This document shows positions 24,409 to 36,338 of a DNA stretch of 64,000 nt, one piece after another (positions within the stretch are counted from its first letter, which is position 1; each line of letters starts with the position of its first letter). The stretch covers positions 19,605,678 through 19,669,677 of the forward strand of contig NC_062227.1 of assembly GCF_902686445.1 (NCBI RefSeq), in the 5' to 3' direction. The translations under genes were made by a program, and so were the position numbers. The stretch comes from Sciurus carolinensis (taxonomy: Eukaryota > Chordata > Mammalia > Rodentia > Sciuridae). A model generated the notes under the pieces. It ran no database searches and was not told the DNA's origin. It saw nothing but the letters and a program-made list of their open reading frames with translations.

Positions 24409-25633
24409 CACTTTATTAGTGAAATAAATAAACACATGAAGAGTAAAGGGCAAAATTTGCTTATGTGTGTATCCCTTCCCCAAGATCCTAAAGAGCTGTG
24501 GTCACCTATCTACTGCTATTCCCCACTTGGGGGTGTAAGTCATTATCATCTGAAAAGTCTCAGAAGAATCACTTTAGAAAAACAATCTCCTATGATACAT
24601 GAAGAACTTTACATATAGATAGTGAAGAGAGCAAAAATTCAAAATAATGCATTAAGAACAAAATCAGGTTGAGAGCTCTTTGTTATCAGATATTGTTTTA
24701 AAAATTGCCTAAACAAAGAGTTCAGTGTTGACAAAACAGTATTCTTTTTAAGAAAATGAACTTAATTTAATCTTACCACAAAGATAAGATCAGGAGTTAG
24801 GGAGAACTCCTGCCAGATTCTAGCCCAAATTTTGGGGAAAGCATTGAGCTTGAAGGTGAGTACCTCAATTCTTATCTCATCTCTGACATTTGCTAACTAT
24901 ATGACTTTGGACAAGACATTTCTGGGTCTGTGACATAAAAAAAAATTGGATGGAAGGTATTTATGGCCTCTCCTCCATCTCTAACACACCCATAGTAGAT
25001 ATATTAAAGAAAATTAAGCACAGTAATACATGCAATTATTTAACTTGCAAAAGATTGGAAAATTTTGCCAAATCTGGAGTTTTAGGTTGGTTCAGGCCAC
25101 ACCTGGGGCAGTCATCCTAAAGGGACAATTTGGAAATTCTGGTCTTCTGATGCCCAGTTCACATTTCTGGGAAAGATTATTCCAAGTACCCTTTGAGTTT
25201 AAATCAAACCCCACAGGTTAACAAGAATGAATGGTTGCTGAGCCTTTATTATGTGTCGATTCAACACAAGGTACCAGCAGGCAATTATAAAAGAAATGTT
25301 CAATGCTGACTCTGTCTTTGTGGCTCCAAACAATATAGCTGGACTGATGAGGTGAACATACACTGATCAACGAGGCAGTAGATTAAGGTAGGACTTGGCA
25401 ATGGTGGAGTGGGATCCTAAATGCTATAGGAATTCAGGAAAGAAAGGATAATGTTGGGGAAGAGTGGGGAGGGATGAGGTGGAATGGGGTGGGTGTATAA
25501 TTTCAGAGAAAGTAGACCCTGAATTAGAGTCTTGTAAAAGAGGAAAACTTGAATCAGTCTCACAAAATAGGTAAATTCCTCATTCATTAGGTTTTAACCT
25601 GTCACCCTCTCAGAGCAGTACATATATCTATAC
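24409..25633. other. Intron 10-11 DNA, no gene recognised
   Basis: AT-rich sequence with short frames only. Confidence 0.5.
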
Positions 25634-25730
25634 CTGGAATGTAGGAAGTCCAGCATCTCATCCAGTGATTGAAGTTTTCCACTAGCCTCAATCAGATGGT
25701 CTCCAACTTCAAAAGGCTCTGGCTTTACAC
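25634..25730 (-). pseudogene. CHD1L: CHD1L exon 10-like, open
   Basis: The acceptor TTTTTCAG and donor GTATAG are intact and the 97 bp are open in the expected phase: [19 protein letters not shown], then [12 protein letters not shown]. It lies 21 kb from exon 9; that intron is filled by nested L1 elements on the opposite strand. It starts the second RecA-like lobe. Confidence 0.9.
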
Positions 25731-26079
25731 CTGAAAAAGAAAGGGCCTATTCCCAATCATGTGCCATGACTCAGGGCAAAGTTCTTGAATAGGAAAGTCA
25801 ATTGGTAGGCAAGAGCAAGAGAACCCTTGCTCCTTTTAATCAATTATGTCCCTTAGTCACATCTATTTGAGGCATTTTGTAACTATTTGCTTACATCACT
25901 ATCTCAGTGCAGCTTAACACCAATTACAGAGCCTGGCACATCCAAAAAGCCTAATAAATACTTGCCTAGGAATAAAACCCACTCTTTAGGAAACTGAGGC
26001 AAAGGGAGATGCAAAAATAAAATGCTAAGGCTCTCACTCTAGAAAAGGAATCAAGAAATAGGCTTAGGTGTATATAAGT

Positions 26080-27705
26080 GATTCTCAAGATATGGGGCAG
26101 TCAGAATATTCTGGAAGGGGTCATTGCCTGGAGGTTTTCTCTTAGTTGGGGCACAACTGCCCCTGAGGCCACTGCCCCAGATAACTGGATGTGTTTTCTC
26201 TGGGTGCTACTGCTGCCCACACTGCTTCTGCATACCAGCAGTCTTTTCTCTGGGCATGCCTGCTGTCAACATTGCTGCCACTGACATTGCTGCCCCTGAT
26301 ATCCATGTTGCCAAAGCTGCTGCTGCTCCCCAGAGGTCACCTGGAGGTCTTCTCTCTGGTTGCCACTGCAGCTGCAGTCACAGTTGCCACCACTGCAGCT
26401 GCTGATCCCCACCATGCCAACACTGACGACTGAGCTGCTGCTGAGCACCTGCCTGCTGCCACCAACCCCCTGCCACTTATCGCTTCTACCATTGCCCAGA
26501 GGTTCACTGCCAAGGAGACTCCAGGTTTGGTTGCACATGATTGCATCCATTTTGAGATACCAGTCAGAGCCTGAGGTTTGAGATACTGGCAGGTTTCCTG
26601 CTACTGCCATCTTGGGGAGACAAGGTGCCCCTGTCTGGGGACACCCACCAGGACCTGGAGTTTCAGCATGAGGCGATTATGGGTTTGGCTGTACCTGGGG
26701 TCTTCCTCTTGGGGTGCTGGTTGCTGCCATCCAGCTATTGTATTCAGGATTGCTTATCCCTGGTGGTCTATTTCCAATTCCAGTATGATTGAGATCTTGA
26801 GACTGCAACATGTTTGAGCCTAAGACATCTGAGGCCCAGATTGGTCAGATAGTGACTGGGTCTGTCAGGGCCTGTCCTAGCCAAGCAGTCTTGTGGAAAG
26901 TCAGAGGCAGGACTGAGAAGTTTTTGGATGCTGACAGAGACAGTTGTTCAATTGTCAACTGAGATTTATTTTATTTTTTCCTCTGGTATCTCTATCCACA
27001 GTATTTGGAGCACAGTGTTTTCCATGCACCAGTTTGTTGAGGATGGAGATATATGCATGGTGTTTTGCAGTTCTGTTGTATATTCTTATATTTTTAACTT
27101 TTTTCTCTTTATATGTATATTGTTCCTCTTCCTTGTCTGTTTCTCTTGATTCCTTTCTACCTTTTCTCCCCCTAACAGTCAATCTCTGTTGGTTCCTCTT
27201 CCACTCTTCCTATGGATTTTTGCTTCTGGTTTCTCTCTTTCTCCTTCATGAACATCATGTCCTGCAAAATTTCTGATTTCTTAGTGACCAATATTTGAGA
27301 TTGTACATCATTTTGGCAAATTTTCGGTTTGTATTGTGGACCATGATTGAACTCATCATTGCTGTTTATAGCTAGAGGGCAGTGGACACCTTGGTGGAAG
27401 CTATTAGATTTGAGGCTGTGCATTGTTTGTACTGGGTGCTGTTGATGTTGGTCTCCCCCTTAAAGGTGGGATACTAGAAAACTTCAGGGACAATACAGTT
27501 CTAAAGGGTAGAGTCTAAATACCTCAGATTCATACAACTAGATGGGAAAACATACAAGCAACATGAAAAAACAAGAGAACAAAGTGTCCCAAACAAATCA
27601 AGATGCCCCAATATGAGAACCCACTGGCATCACAGTAGAAGAAATGTTCACAAAGGGATTTAGAGTGTATATAAACTGATCTATGAAGTAAAGGATGGTA
27701 TAAAG
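26080..27705 (+). mobile_element. Older L1 element D, 5' segment (5'UTR and start of ORF1)
   Basis: From about 27,430 the sequence resembles an L1 leader (AAACTTCAGGGACAATACAG) running into ORF1 (CAAGAGAACAAAGTGTCCC, GTAGAAGAAATGTTCACAAAGG). The upstream 26,080-27,430 is probably its older-type 5'UTR: a GCT/TGC-rich block at 26,190-26,430 and a pyrimidine-rich block at 27,080-27,250. Its left boundary is uncertain. The element continues after interruption at 34,285 and again at 42,295. Confidence 0.6.
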
Positions 27706-27960
27706 GAAGTTTCAAGATGGCAGACTAGAGGGTGGCTGCATTTCAGGTTGCTCCAGGACTCAGGATTCAAGAAGAGATATTGAGAGACTTCGGACCAACT
27801 TAAAGCAGTCGGGTGAGTCTCTCCCATTGGGTATGCATCCCAGATCGGGCAGTAGTCCAAGAATGAAGGGAACTTTGTGAAGTAGAATTGCCCAATGAGA
27901 CACCCATCCCCCCACTGGAGCATAAACTGGGAGAAATGTAGAGGAGGGTCACTTGGCACA

Positions 27961-28235
27961 ATGCTTGGAATCAGAGCAACCGATGAGAGCTCTGTGTGGC
28001 TTCCCAGAGGAGGAGTCATCTGGTGAGTTGCTTGGACTCAGAGCAACCACACTGGAACTCCAGGCAGCTGCCCATAGAAGGAGGAGGAATGCAGTGGGTC
28101 ACTTGAACTCAAAGCAACTGCACCGAAACACTGGGCAGCTGCTCTGAGGAGGAGGCATGCGATGAGTTGCTTGGACTCAGAGCAACTGCACAGGGGCTCC
28201 AGGTGTCGGCTCAGAGGAGGGGCCAAAATGCCAGG
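27961..28235 (+). repeat. L1-B 5'UTR tandem array, four ~68-bp units
   Basis: A core reading TTGCTTGGACTCAGAGCAAC recurs at about 27,961, 28,028, 28,099 (as CACTTGAACTCAAAGCAAC) and 28,167, at spacings of 67, 71 and 68 bp. Each unit continues with CCAGGCAGCTG- and GAGGAGG-like words. This promoter layout differs from the ~600-bp monomers of L1-A and L1-C. Confidence 0.85.
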
Positions 28236-28923
28236 TGATTAGGTGCAGAGCAGGGTACCAGGACCCAGGCAGCTTCTTGGTGGAAGAGCCACACAGAGAC
28301 AAGCTTAGGGACAGAGCGAAGGTTCCAGAACTGAGGGAAGGTTCTCTAAGGAGGGGCAGCCTAAGGAGACTCTTCACTGCAGGACAAGGCTCCCAGGCCT
28401 AGGAGGTAGGTCTCGGCTCCTGTGAATGTTGCAGAGGAAGGCTGCCCAGCCCAGGCAGTAGTTGTGGATTGAGGGGAACCCCTAGGAGGGGAACTGACCA
28501 GCGAGATTCCTCACTGGGTGAGTCTTCCCTGCCAGGTGAGGTTTTTCCACAAGGATGGTAAAACCAGAGACACAGGCCCAAACAGGCCTTGCCTCAGACT
28601 GCAACCTAGTTCCCCTTTGGATGACCATTGGTCAACAAGTGGAGGTGCCTCTGCCAACTAGCAGGGAATATATTCCACCTGAAGGCCACCACCACTAGAG
28701 AGGCAGCTTCCTTGTGGAGCACTGCATTATCAACTTCCTCCAAATCTTCAGGCTACTGAAGGCTAACAGGGGATATACTACAAATCTTCAGGGACACAAT
28801 AAGTCAATAGAGGAAATCTGCAATATCTCAGTGATCCACTGATACCTGAACAATATAAGAAAACAAGGGAAGAAAATGCCCCAAACAAATCTAGATATTA
28901 CATCAATAAAATCCAATGACAGC

Positions 28924-29972
28924 ATGGCAGAAGAAATGACAGAAAGGGAGTTCAGAATGTACATAATTAAAATGATCATGTAAGCAAACAATGAGATGAA
29001 AGAGCAAATGCAGGCATTGAATGATTGCACCAATGGAAATTTAAAAGAGTAAATACAGGAAGCAAAAGATCATTTCAGTAAAGAGTTAAGATATTGGAAA
29101 AAAACAAATAGAAATCCTTGAAATGAAGGAAACAATAAACCAAATTAAGAACTCCATAGGAAGCTTAACCAATAGGATACAACATCTGGAAGACAGAACC
29201 TCAGATATTGAAGACAAATAATTAATCTTGAAAATAAAGTTGATCAAAAAGAGAGGATGGTAAGAAATCATGAACAGAATCTGCAAGAATTATGGGATAG
29301 CATGAAAAGACCAAATTTAAGAATTATTGGGATTGAAGAAGGCTTAGAGAAACAAACCAAAGGAATGAACAATCTATTCAATGGAATAATATCAGAAAAT
29401 TTCCCAAATCTGAAGAATGAAATGGAAAATCAAGTACAAGAGGCTTATAGGACTCCAAGTACATAAAATTACAAAAGACCCACAAAAAGGCACATTATAA
29501 TGTAAATACCTAACATACAAAACAAAGACAGAATTTTAAAGGCTGTGAGAGAAAAGAATCAAATTTCAATCAGGGAGAAACCAATACGGATATCAGCAGA
29601 TATTTCAATCCAGTCTGTACAAGCTAGAAGGGTCTGAAAAAACATTTTTCAAGCCCTGAAAGAAAATGGATGACAACCAAGAATCTTATACCCAGGGACT
29701 AGGGAGATAACTCAATTGGTAGAGTGCCTGCCTTGCAAGCACAAGGCCCTGGGTTCAATCCCCAGTACCATGAAAAAAAAAAAAAAAGAATCTTATACCC
29801 AGTAAAACTTACCTTCACATTTGACGATGAAATAAAATCTTTTCATGAAAAACAAAAGCTAAAAAATTTACAAAAAGAAAGCCATATTACAGAACATTCT
29901 CAGCAAAATATTCCATGACAAAGAGATGAAAAACAAAGATGCAAATCAGCAAAGGGAGGAACAATCCTAAAG
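28924..29972 (+). pseudogene. L1-B ORF1, broken and SINE-interrupted
   Basis: It starts ATGGCAGAAGAAATGACAG. A TAA follows within 20 codons (ATCATG-TAA near 28,980), another break sits near 29,041, and an ID SINE interrupts the C-terminal domain at 29,694-29,787. Recognisable parts are the central region IIGIEEGLEKQTKGMNNLF (29,320-29,375) and ILYPVKLTFTFDDEIKSFHE after the SINE. Confidence 0.85.
29679..29804 (+). mobile_element. ID SINE inside L1-B ORF1
   Basis: The ID body (GGGAGATAACTCAATTGGTAG... GGGTTCAATCCCCAGTACC) ends in an A-run at about 29,773-29,787. AAGAATCTTATACCCAG is present on both sides (about 29,679-29,696 and 29,786-29,804) as target-site duplication, so the SINE is younger than L1-B. 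Confidence 0.92.
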
Positions 29973-30019
29973 GAATAGTCAAATGAAGGAGAAACCAAGT
30001 CGTGTCAAAAAAAAAAAAA

Positions 30020-33000
30020 TGAACCAAATGACTGAGAATACAAATCATATCTCAGTAATAACCCTGAATATTAATGGCCTGAACTCAGCAATCAAAAGAC
30101 ACAGACTGGCAGACTGAATTAAAAAGAAAGATCCAACAATGTGTTGCCTGCAAGAGACTCACCTCCAAGAAAGAGATACATACAGACTAAAGGTGAAAGG
30201 ATGGGGAAAAACATACCATGCACATGGACTCAGTAAAAAAGCTGGGGTATCCATCCTCATTTCCTCATTTCAGATAATGTGGACTTCAAGCCAAAGTTAG
30301 TCAGAAGGGATAAAGAAGGACATTTCATACTGCTTAAGGGAAGCATAAATCAGCAAAATATAATAATCATAAATCTTTGTGCCCCAAACATTGGCTCATC
30401 TATGGATGTCAAGCAAATCCTTCTCAATATCAGAAAACAAATAGACCATAACACAATAATACTAGGTGATTTTAACACACCTCTCTCACCACTGGACTGA
30501 TCTTCCAAACAAAAATTGAACAAAGAAACCATAGATCTCAATAGCACAATCAATAATTAAGACTTAATAGATATTTATAGAATATACCATCCAATAAAGA
30601 GCGAATACACTTTCTTCTCAGGAGCACACAGATCCTTCTCTAAAATAGACCATATATTATGCCACAAAGCTAATGTTAGCAAATACAAGAAGATAGAGAC
30701 ACTACCTTGTATTCTATCAGATCATACTGGATTGAAATTAGAAATTAATGACAGAGTAAAAAACAGAATCTACTCCAACACCTGGAGATTAAATTATATG
30801 CTATTATATGATGACTGGATAACAGAAGATATCAGGAAGGAAATTAAAAAATTCTTAGAGGTAAATGAGAACAAAGAAACATCATATCAAAATCTCTGGG
30901 ACACTATGAAAGCAGTACTTACAGGAAAATTTATTCCATGGAGCATCTTCAATAAAAGAAGAAAAAAACAACAAATAAATGCCCTAACACTACAGGTAAA
31001 AGTTCTAGAAAAAGAAGAACAGAGCAACACCAAAAGTAGTAGAAGACAGGAAATAGTTAAAATCACAACTGAAATCGATGAAATTGAAACAAAAGAAACA
31101 ATAGAAAAAATTGACAAAATAAATAGTTCTCTGAAAACTAAACAAAATTGATAAACCCTTAGTCACAATAACAAAGAGAACAAGAGAGAACACCCAAATT
31201 AATAAAATTCACAATGAACCAGGAAATATCACAACAGACATGATTGAAATAAAAAACATAATTAGAAGCTATTTTGAAAATCTGTACTCCAACAAAATAG
31301 AAAATTTCGAAGACATCAACAGGTTTCTAGAGACATATGAATTGCCTAAACTGAACACAATTTAAATAGGACAAACACAATTTAAATAGACCAAATTCAA
31401 GTAATGAAATAGAAGAAGTCATCAAAACCCTACCAACAAAGAAAAGTCCAGGACCAGATGGATTCTCATCCGAGTTCTACAAAACCTTTAAAGAAGAGCT
31501 CATTCCAATACTTCTCAAAGTATTCCATGAAATAGAAGAGGAGGGAACCCTTCCAAACTCATTCTATGAAGCAATATTACCCTGATACCTAAACCAGACA
31601 GAGACACATCGAGGAAAGAAAATTTTAGACCAATATCCTTAATGAATATTGATGCAAAATTTCTCAACAAAATTTTAGCAAGTCACATACAAAAACATCT
31701 TAAAAAAGATAGTGCACCATGATCATGTGGGTTTCATCCCAGGGATGCAAGGTTGGTTCAACATCAGGAAATCAATAAATGTCATTCACCACATCATCAG
31801 ACTTAAAGTCAAGAATCACATGATTATTTCAATAGATGAAGAAAAAGCATTTGATAAAATACAGCACCTCTTCATGCTCAAAACACTAGAAAAAATAGGG
31901 ATGGTGGGACCATTTCTTAACATTGTAAAGGCTATCTATGCTAAGCCCATGGCTAATATCATTCTAAATGGTGAAAAACTGAAAACATTCCCCCTAAAAA
32001 CTGGAACAAGGCAGGGATGCTCCCTTTCACCACTTCTATTTCAACATTGTCCTTGAAAATCTAGCCAGAGCAATTAGACAGACCAAAGAAATTAAAGGTA
32101 TATGAATAGGAAAAGAACCAAACTATCCATATTTGCTGATGATATGATTATATACTTAGAGGAACCAGGAAATTCCACCAGATAACATTTAGAACTCATA
32201 AGTAAATTCAGTAAAGTAGCAGGATACAAGATCAATGGTCATAAATCTAATGCATTTTTATACATAAGTGTTGAATCTTTGGAAAGAAAAATTAGGAAAA
32301 CTACCGCATTCACAATAGTTTCAAAAAAAAAATACTTGCATATCATTCTAACAAAAGAGGTGAAAGACCTCTACAATGAGAACTACAGAACACTAAAGAA
32401 AGAAATTAAAGAAAACTTTATAAGATGGAAAGATCTCCCATGTTCTTGGATAGGCAGAATTAATATTGTCAAAATATTAATAGCACCAAAAGTGCTATAC
32501 AGATTCAATGCAATTCCAATTAAAATCCTAATGATGTACCTTACAGAAATAGAGCAAGCAATTATGAAATTCATTTGGAGGAATAAGAAACCCAGAATAG
32601 CTAAAGCAATCTTTCACAGAAAAAATGAAACTGGGGTTATCGCAATATCAGAACTTCAACTATACTACAAAGCAATAGTAACAAAAGCGGCATGGTATTG
32701 GTACCAAAATAGACAGGTATATCAATGGTACAGAAGAGAGGACATGGACACAAACCCAAGTAAATACAATTTTCTCATACTAGACAAAGGTGCCAAAAAT
32801 ATGCAATGCAGAAAACATAGCCTCTTCAACAAATCGTGCTGGGAATATTGGAACTCCAAATGCAACAGAATGAAACTAAGCCCATATCTCTCACTATGCA
32901 TGAAACTCAACTGAAAATGAATCAAGTACATTGGAATCAGACCAGAGACCCTGCAGATTATAGAAGAAAAATTAGGTTCAGATCTTCAACATGTCGGCTT

Positions 33001-33698
33001 AAGACAAGACTTCCTCAATAGGACTCCCATAGCACAAGAAATAAAAACAAGAATTAATAACGGATAGATTCAAACTAAAAAGCTTTCTCTCAGCAAAGGA
33101 AACTATCAGCAATGTGAAGAAAGAGTCTACAGAGTGGGAGAAAATTTTTGCCAATCATACTTCAGATAGACTACTAATCTCCAGAATCTATAAAGAACTC
33201 AAAAAACTCTTCACCAAGAATACAAATAATCCAATTGACAAATAGGCTTAGGAAATGAACAGACACTTCACAGAAGAAGATCTAGAAGAAATCAACAAAC
33301 ATATGAAAAATGTTCCACATCTCTATTAATAAGAGAAATGCAAATCAAAACCACCCTAAGATTCCATCTCACCCCAATTAGAATGGCGATTATCAAGAAA
33401 AAAAGCAAAAACCGGTGTTGGCAAGGATGTGGGGAAAAAGATACAGTCATACATTGCTGTTGGGGCTGCAAATTAGTGCAGTCACTCTGGAAAACAGTGT
33501 GGAGATTCCTCAGAAATCTTGGAATAAAACCACCATTTGACCCAACTATCCCACTCCTCGGCCTATACCCAAAGGACTTAAAATCAGCATACTACAGAGA
33601 TGCAGCCACATCAAAGTTCATAGCTGCTCAATTCACAATAACCAGATTGTGGAACCAACCTAGATGTCCTTCAGTTGATGAATGGATAAGGAAACTGT

Positions 33699-33751
<53 letters not shown>

Positions 33752-33963
33752 GAATATATATATATATATACAATGTATATGTATATATATATACAATGTA
33801 TATGCATATATATAACATATACAATGGAATATTACTCACCTATAAAGAATGATAAAATTATGGGATTTTTAGGCAAATGGATGAAATTGGAGAATATCAT
33901 GCTAAGTGTGATAAGCCAATTTCAAAAACCCAAAGGAAGAGTGGTCTCCCTGATAAGGGAATA
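30020..33963 (+). pseudogene. L1-B ORF2, multiply broken
   Basis: The start ATGAACCAAATGACTG lies about 50 bp after ORF1. Endonuclease segments run 30,020-30,720 and keep the YQIRSDH-type SDH motif near 30,716-30,730 (TATCAGATCAT). RT follows ([11 protein letters not shown] at 31,725; FADD-like FADDMIIYLEE near 32,130 in a shifted frame), then the C-terminal cysteine-rich region ([19 protein letters not shown], 33,410-33,470). At least six frame breaks are visible. Confidence 0.88.
33701..33823. repeat. (TA)n expansion in L1-B ORF2
   Basis: At the codons that read WYIYTMEYY in other copies, an alternating TA run (33,701-33,746) has expanded. It is followed by copies of ACAATG(GAA)TATATA to about 33,823. 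The native L1 motif GTGGTATATATATACAATGGAATATTAC is the likely seed. Confidence 0.92.
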
Positions 33964-34230
33964 ATGACACATAATGGGGGGTGGGAGGGGTTAGTGTTAG
34001 GGTTATGGTTAGGTTTAGGGTTAGGTAGGGGGCAAGAATGGAGGAAGGAAGGACTGTATAGAGGGAAAAGAGTGGTGGGAGGTGGGTGTGGGGAAGGGAA
34101 AAATAACAGAATGAATCAAACAATATTACCCTATGTAAATTTATGATTACACAAGTGGTATGTCTTCACTCCATGTACAGAGAAAGAAGATGCATCCCAT
34201 TTGTTTACAATAAAAAAATGAAAAAAAAAA

Positions 34231-34284
34231 GAAATTTAAATCTCTAACAGATTTGTAAATATCACAGCTATAATTCACACAAAA
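34231..34284 (+). other. Candidate 3' transduction of L1-B (~50 bp)
   Basis: After the first A-tail of L1-B (ending about 34,230) come about 50 bp with no L1 similarity, ending in TAATTCACAC and a second A-run, then the target-site duplication. This is the pattern left when transcription reads past the L1 polyadenylation signal. Confidence 0.65.
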
Positions 34285-35005
34285 AAAGGATGGTATAAAG
34301 AGTGAAATCACAGAGGAATTACAGGAAGGGAAAGATCACTTCATTAAAGAGTTAGAGATTGTGGGAAGAAAAGCAGAAATGAAGGTCTCAATAAACTAAA
34401 TTGTACTTGCAATGGAAAGCATCACCAATAGACTAAACCATTTGGAAGACAGAACCTCAGACAATGAACACAATATTATTTACTATTGAAAATAAAGTTG
34501 ATCATGCAGAGAAGAGGCAAAAATCCATGAACAGACCTTCCAAGAATTATGGGAAATCATGGAAAGAACAAATTTAAGAGTTATATGTATAGATGAAGGA
34601 GCAGAGGTATAAACCAAGGGAATGCACAATCTTTTCAATGACATATTATCAGAAAATTTCCCAAACCTAAAAAATACAATGGGAAATCAAATACAGGAGG
34701 CTTATAGGACTCCAAATGTACAAAATTACAGCTGACCCACACCAAGACACATTAAAATGAGAATGACTAAAATACAGAATAAGGGCAAACTCTTAAAGTA
34801 TGTGAGAAAAAAAAATTATGTATAGGAGAAAACCAATTCAGATCTCAAATGATTTCTCAACCCAGACCCACAATGATAGGAGGACATGGAACAAAATATT
34901 TCAAGCTCGGAAAGAAAATGGATGCCAACCCAGAATTTTATATCCATCAAAATTACGTTTCAGATCTGAAAATGAAATAAAAATCTTCCATGAAAAACAA
35001 GTTAA
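34285..35005 (+). mobile_element. L1-D, middle segment (ORF1)
   Basis: The old L1 resumes with GAGTTAGAGATTG and codes remnants of ORF1: GAAGACAGAACCTCAGA, IHDEGAEV-type centre, and RKENGCQPRILYPSKL at 34,905-34,960. Divergence from L1-B and C is high. It ends at the L1-C insertion site. Confidence 0.85.
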
Positions 35006-36310
35006 GAGCTTCTCGGACCAGACCGCCCAGTGAGAGGCTTTCTACATAGAACCAGCCACAAGTCCCCGAACCAACGGAGAGCTTTGATCTGCAAGCAGCC
35101 TCTGGGAAAAGGGCAGGGCAGCCAGATACCTCTTCAGGCGGCTCTGCCCACTCCGGCCGCAGGTTCTTTCCACAGGGCGATCCAAGATGGTGGCCTAGAG
35201 GGTGACTGCATCCCCAGTCGCTCCAGAACCCAGGAGGTAAGAAGGGGAGGCACTGAGAGACTCGGAATAAAATAGAGCCATGGGTGAGTCTGCCCACTGG
35301 GTAAAGCTCGGCCCGGTTGGCAGGCCCAGATAGAGGTGGCTTATCAGAGCAGGGCAGGGCAGCTAGAGTCTTCCACAGGCAGCCCTGCGCACTCTGGTGG
35401 TGGACCCCGCCCACAGAGCCAGCTTCTCCAGGTTCTCTGAGCGGGTCCCCTAGTGAGAGCCTTTCTGACCAGAACAAGCTCCAGGTCCCAGAGCCAGTGC
35501 AGCATACTCCCAGCATACTCTGACACGCAAGCAGCTTCAGGGAACAGGATAGGGCAGCCAGAGACTTCCCCAAGCAGCCTGGACCGCTGCATTGGAGGTG
35601 CCTTTCAAGGCTAGCATCTCGGAGCAGACCGCCCAGTGAGAGGCTTCCTACATAGAACCAGCCACAAGTTCCCAAACCAATGGAGAGCATCGATCTGCAA
35701 GCAGCCTCTGGGATCAGGGCAGGGCAGCCAGAGACCTCTTCAGGTGGCTCTGACCACTCCGGCCACAGGCTCTTTCCATGGGGCGATCCAAGATGGCGGC
35801 CTAGAGGGTGACTGCATCCCCAGTAGCTCCAGAACCCAGGAGTTAAGAAGGGGAGGCATTGAGAGACTCAGACTGAAATAGAACCATGGGTGAGTCTGCC
35901 CACTGGGTAAAGTTCAGCCCAGGTGGCAGACACAGATAGAGGTGGCTTATCAGAGCAGGGCAGGGCAGCTAGAGTCTTCAACAGGTAGCCTTCCACACTC
36001 CGGCGGTGGACTCCTCCCACACGGCCAGTTGCACGGTGCAGTCCCCCAGTGAGAGCCTTTCCGCACAGAGCCAGCTCCAAACCCTGAAACCAGTAGGGGG
36101 CTAGGGGCAGCTTTCTTTGGATGCACTGCATTATAAAATTCCTCTAAGACATCAGGCTACTGAAGGCTGGGAGGTGATACACTGGAAATCTACTGGGAAA
36201 CTATAAGCCAATAGTGGAAATCTGCAATATCTCAGAGTCCCACTGACAGCTGACCAATATGAGAAAACAAGGGAAGAAAATGTCCCAAACAAACCTAGAT
36301 ACAACATCAA
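35006..36310 (+). repeat. L1-C 5'UTR with ~606-bp promoter monomers
   Basis: GGCGATCCAAGATGG occurs at 35,177 and 35,783, and the TCTCGGA(C/G)CAGACCGCCCAGTGAG block at about 35,011 and 35,619. The element therefore starts within a partial monomer followed by a full one. The sequence is the reverse complement of the L1-A monomers. Confidence 0.88.
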
Positions 36311-36338
36311 TAAAACCAATGACAGCACAGCAGAAGAA

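Larger units (their letters stand above)
27690..34300 (+). mobile_element. L1 element B, full length, inserted in L1-D
   Basis: The element occupies 27,706-34,284. AAAGGATGGTATAAAG, 16 bp, occurs at 27,690-27,705 and 34,285-34,300 and marks the target-site duplication. Removing the element rejoins L1-D ORF1. Order: 5'UTR with a 67-71-bp tandem array, ORF1 (about 28,924-29,970), ORF2 (about 30,020-33,963), G-rich 3'UTR, A-tail, about 50 bp of extra sequence and a second A-run. Both frames carry several stops and shifts. Confidence 0.93.
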
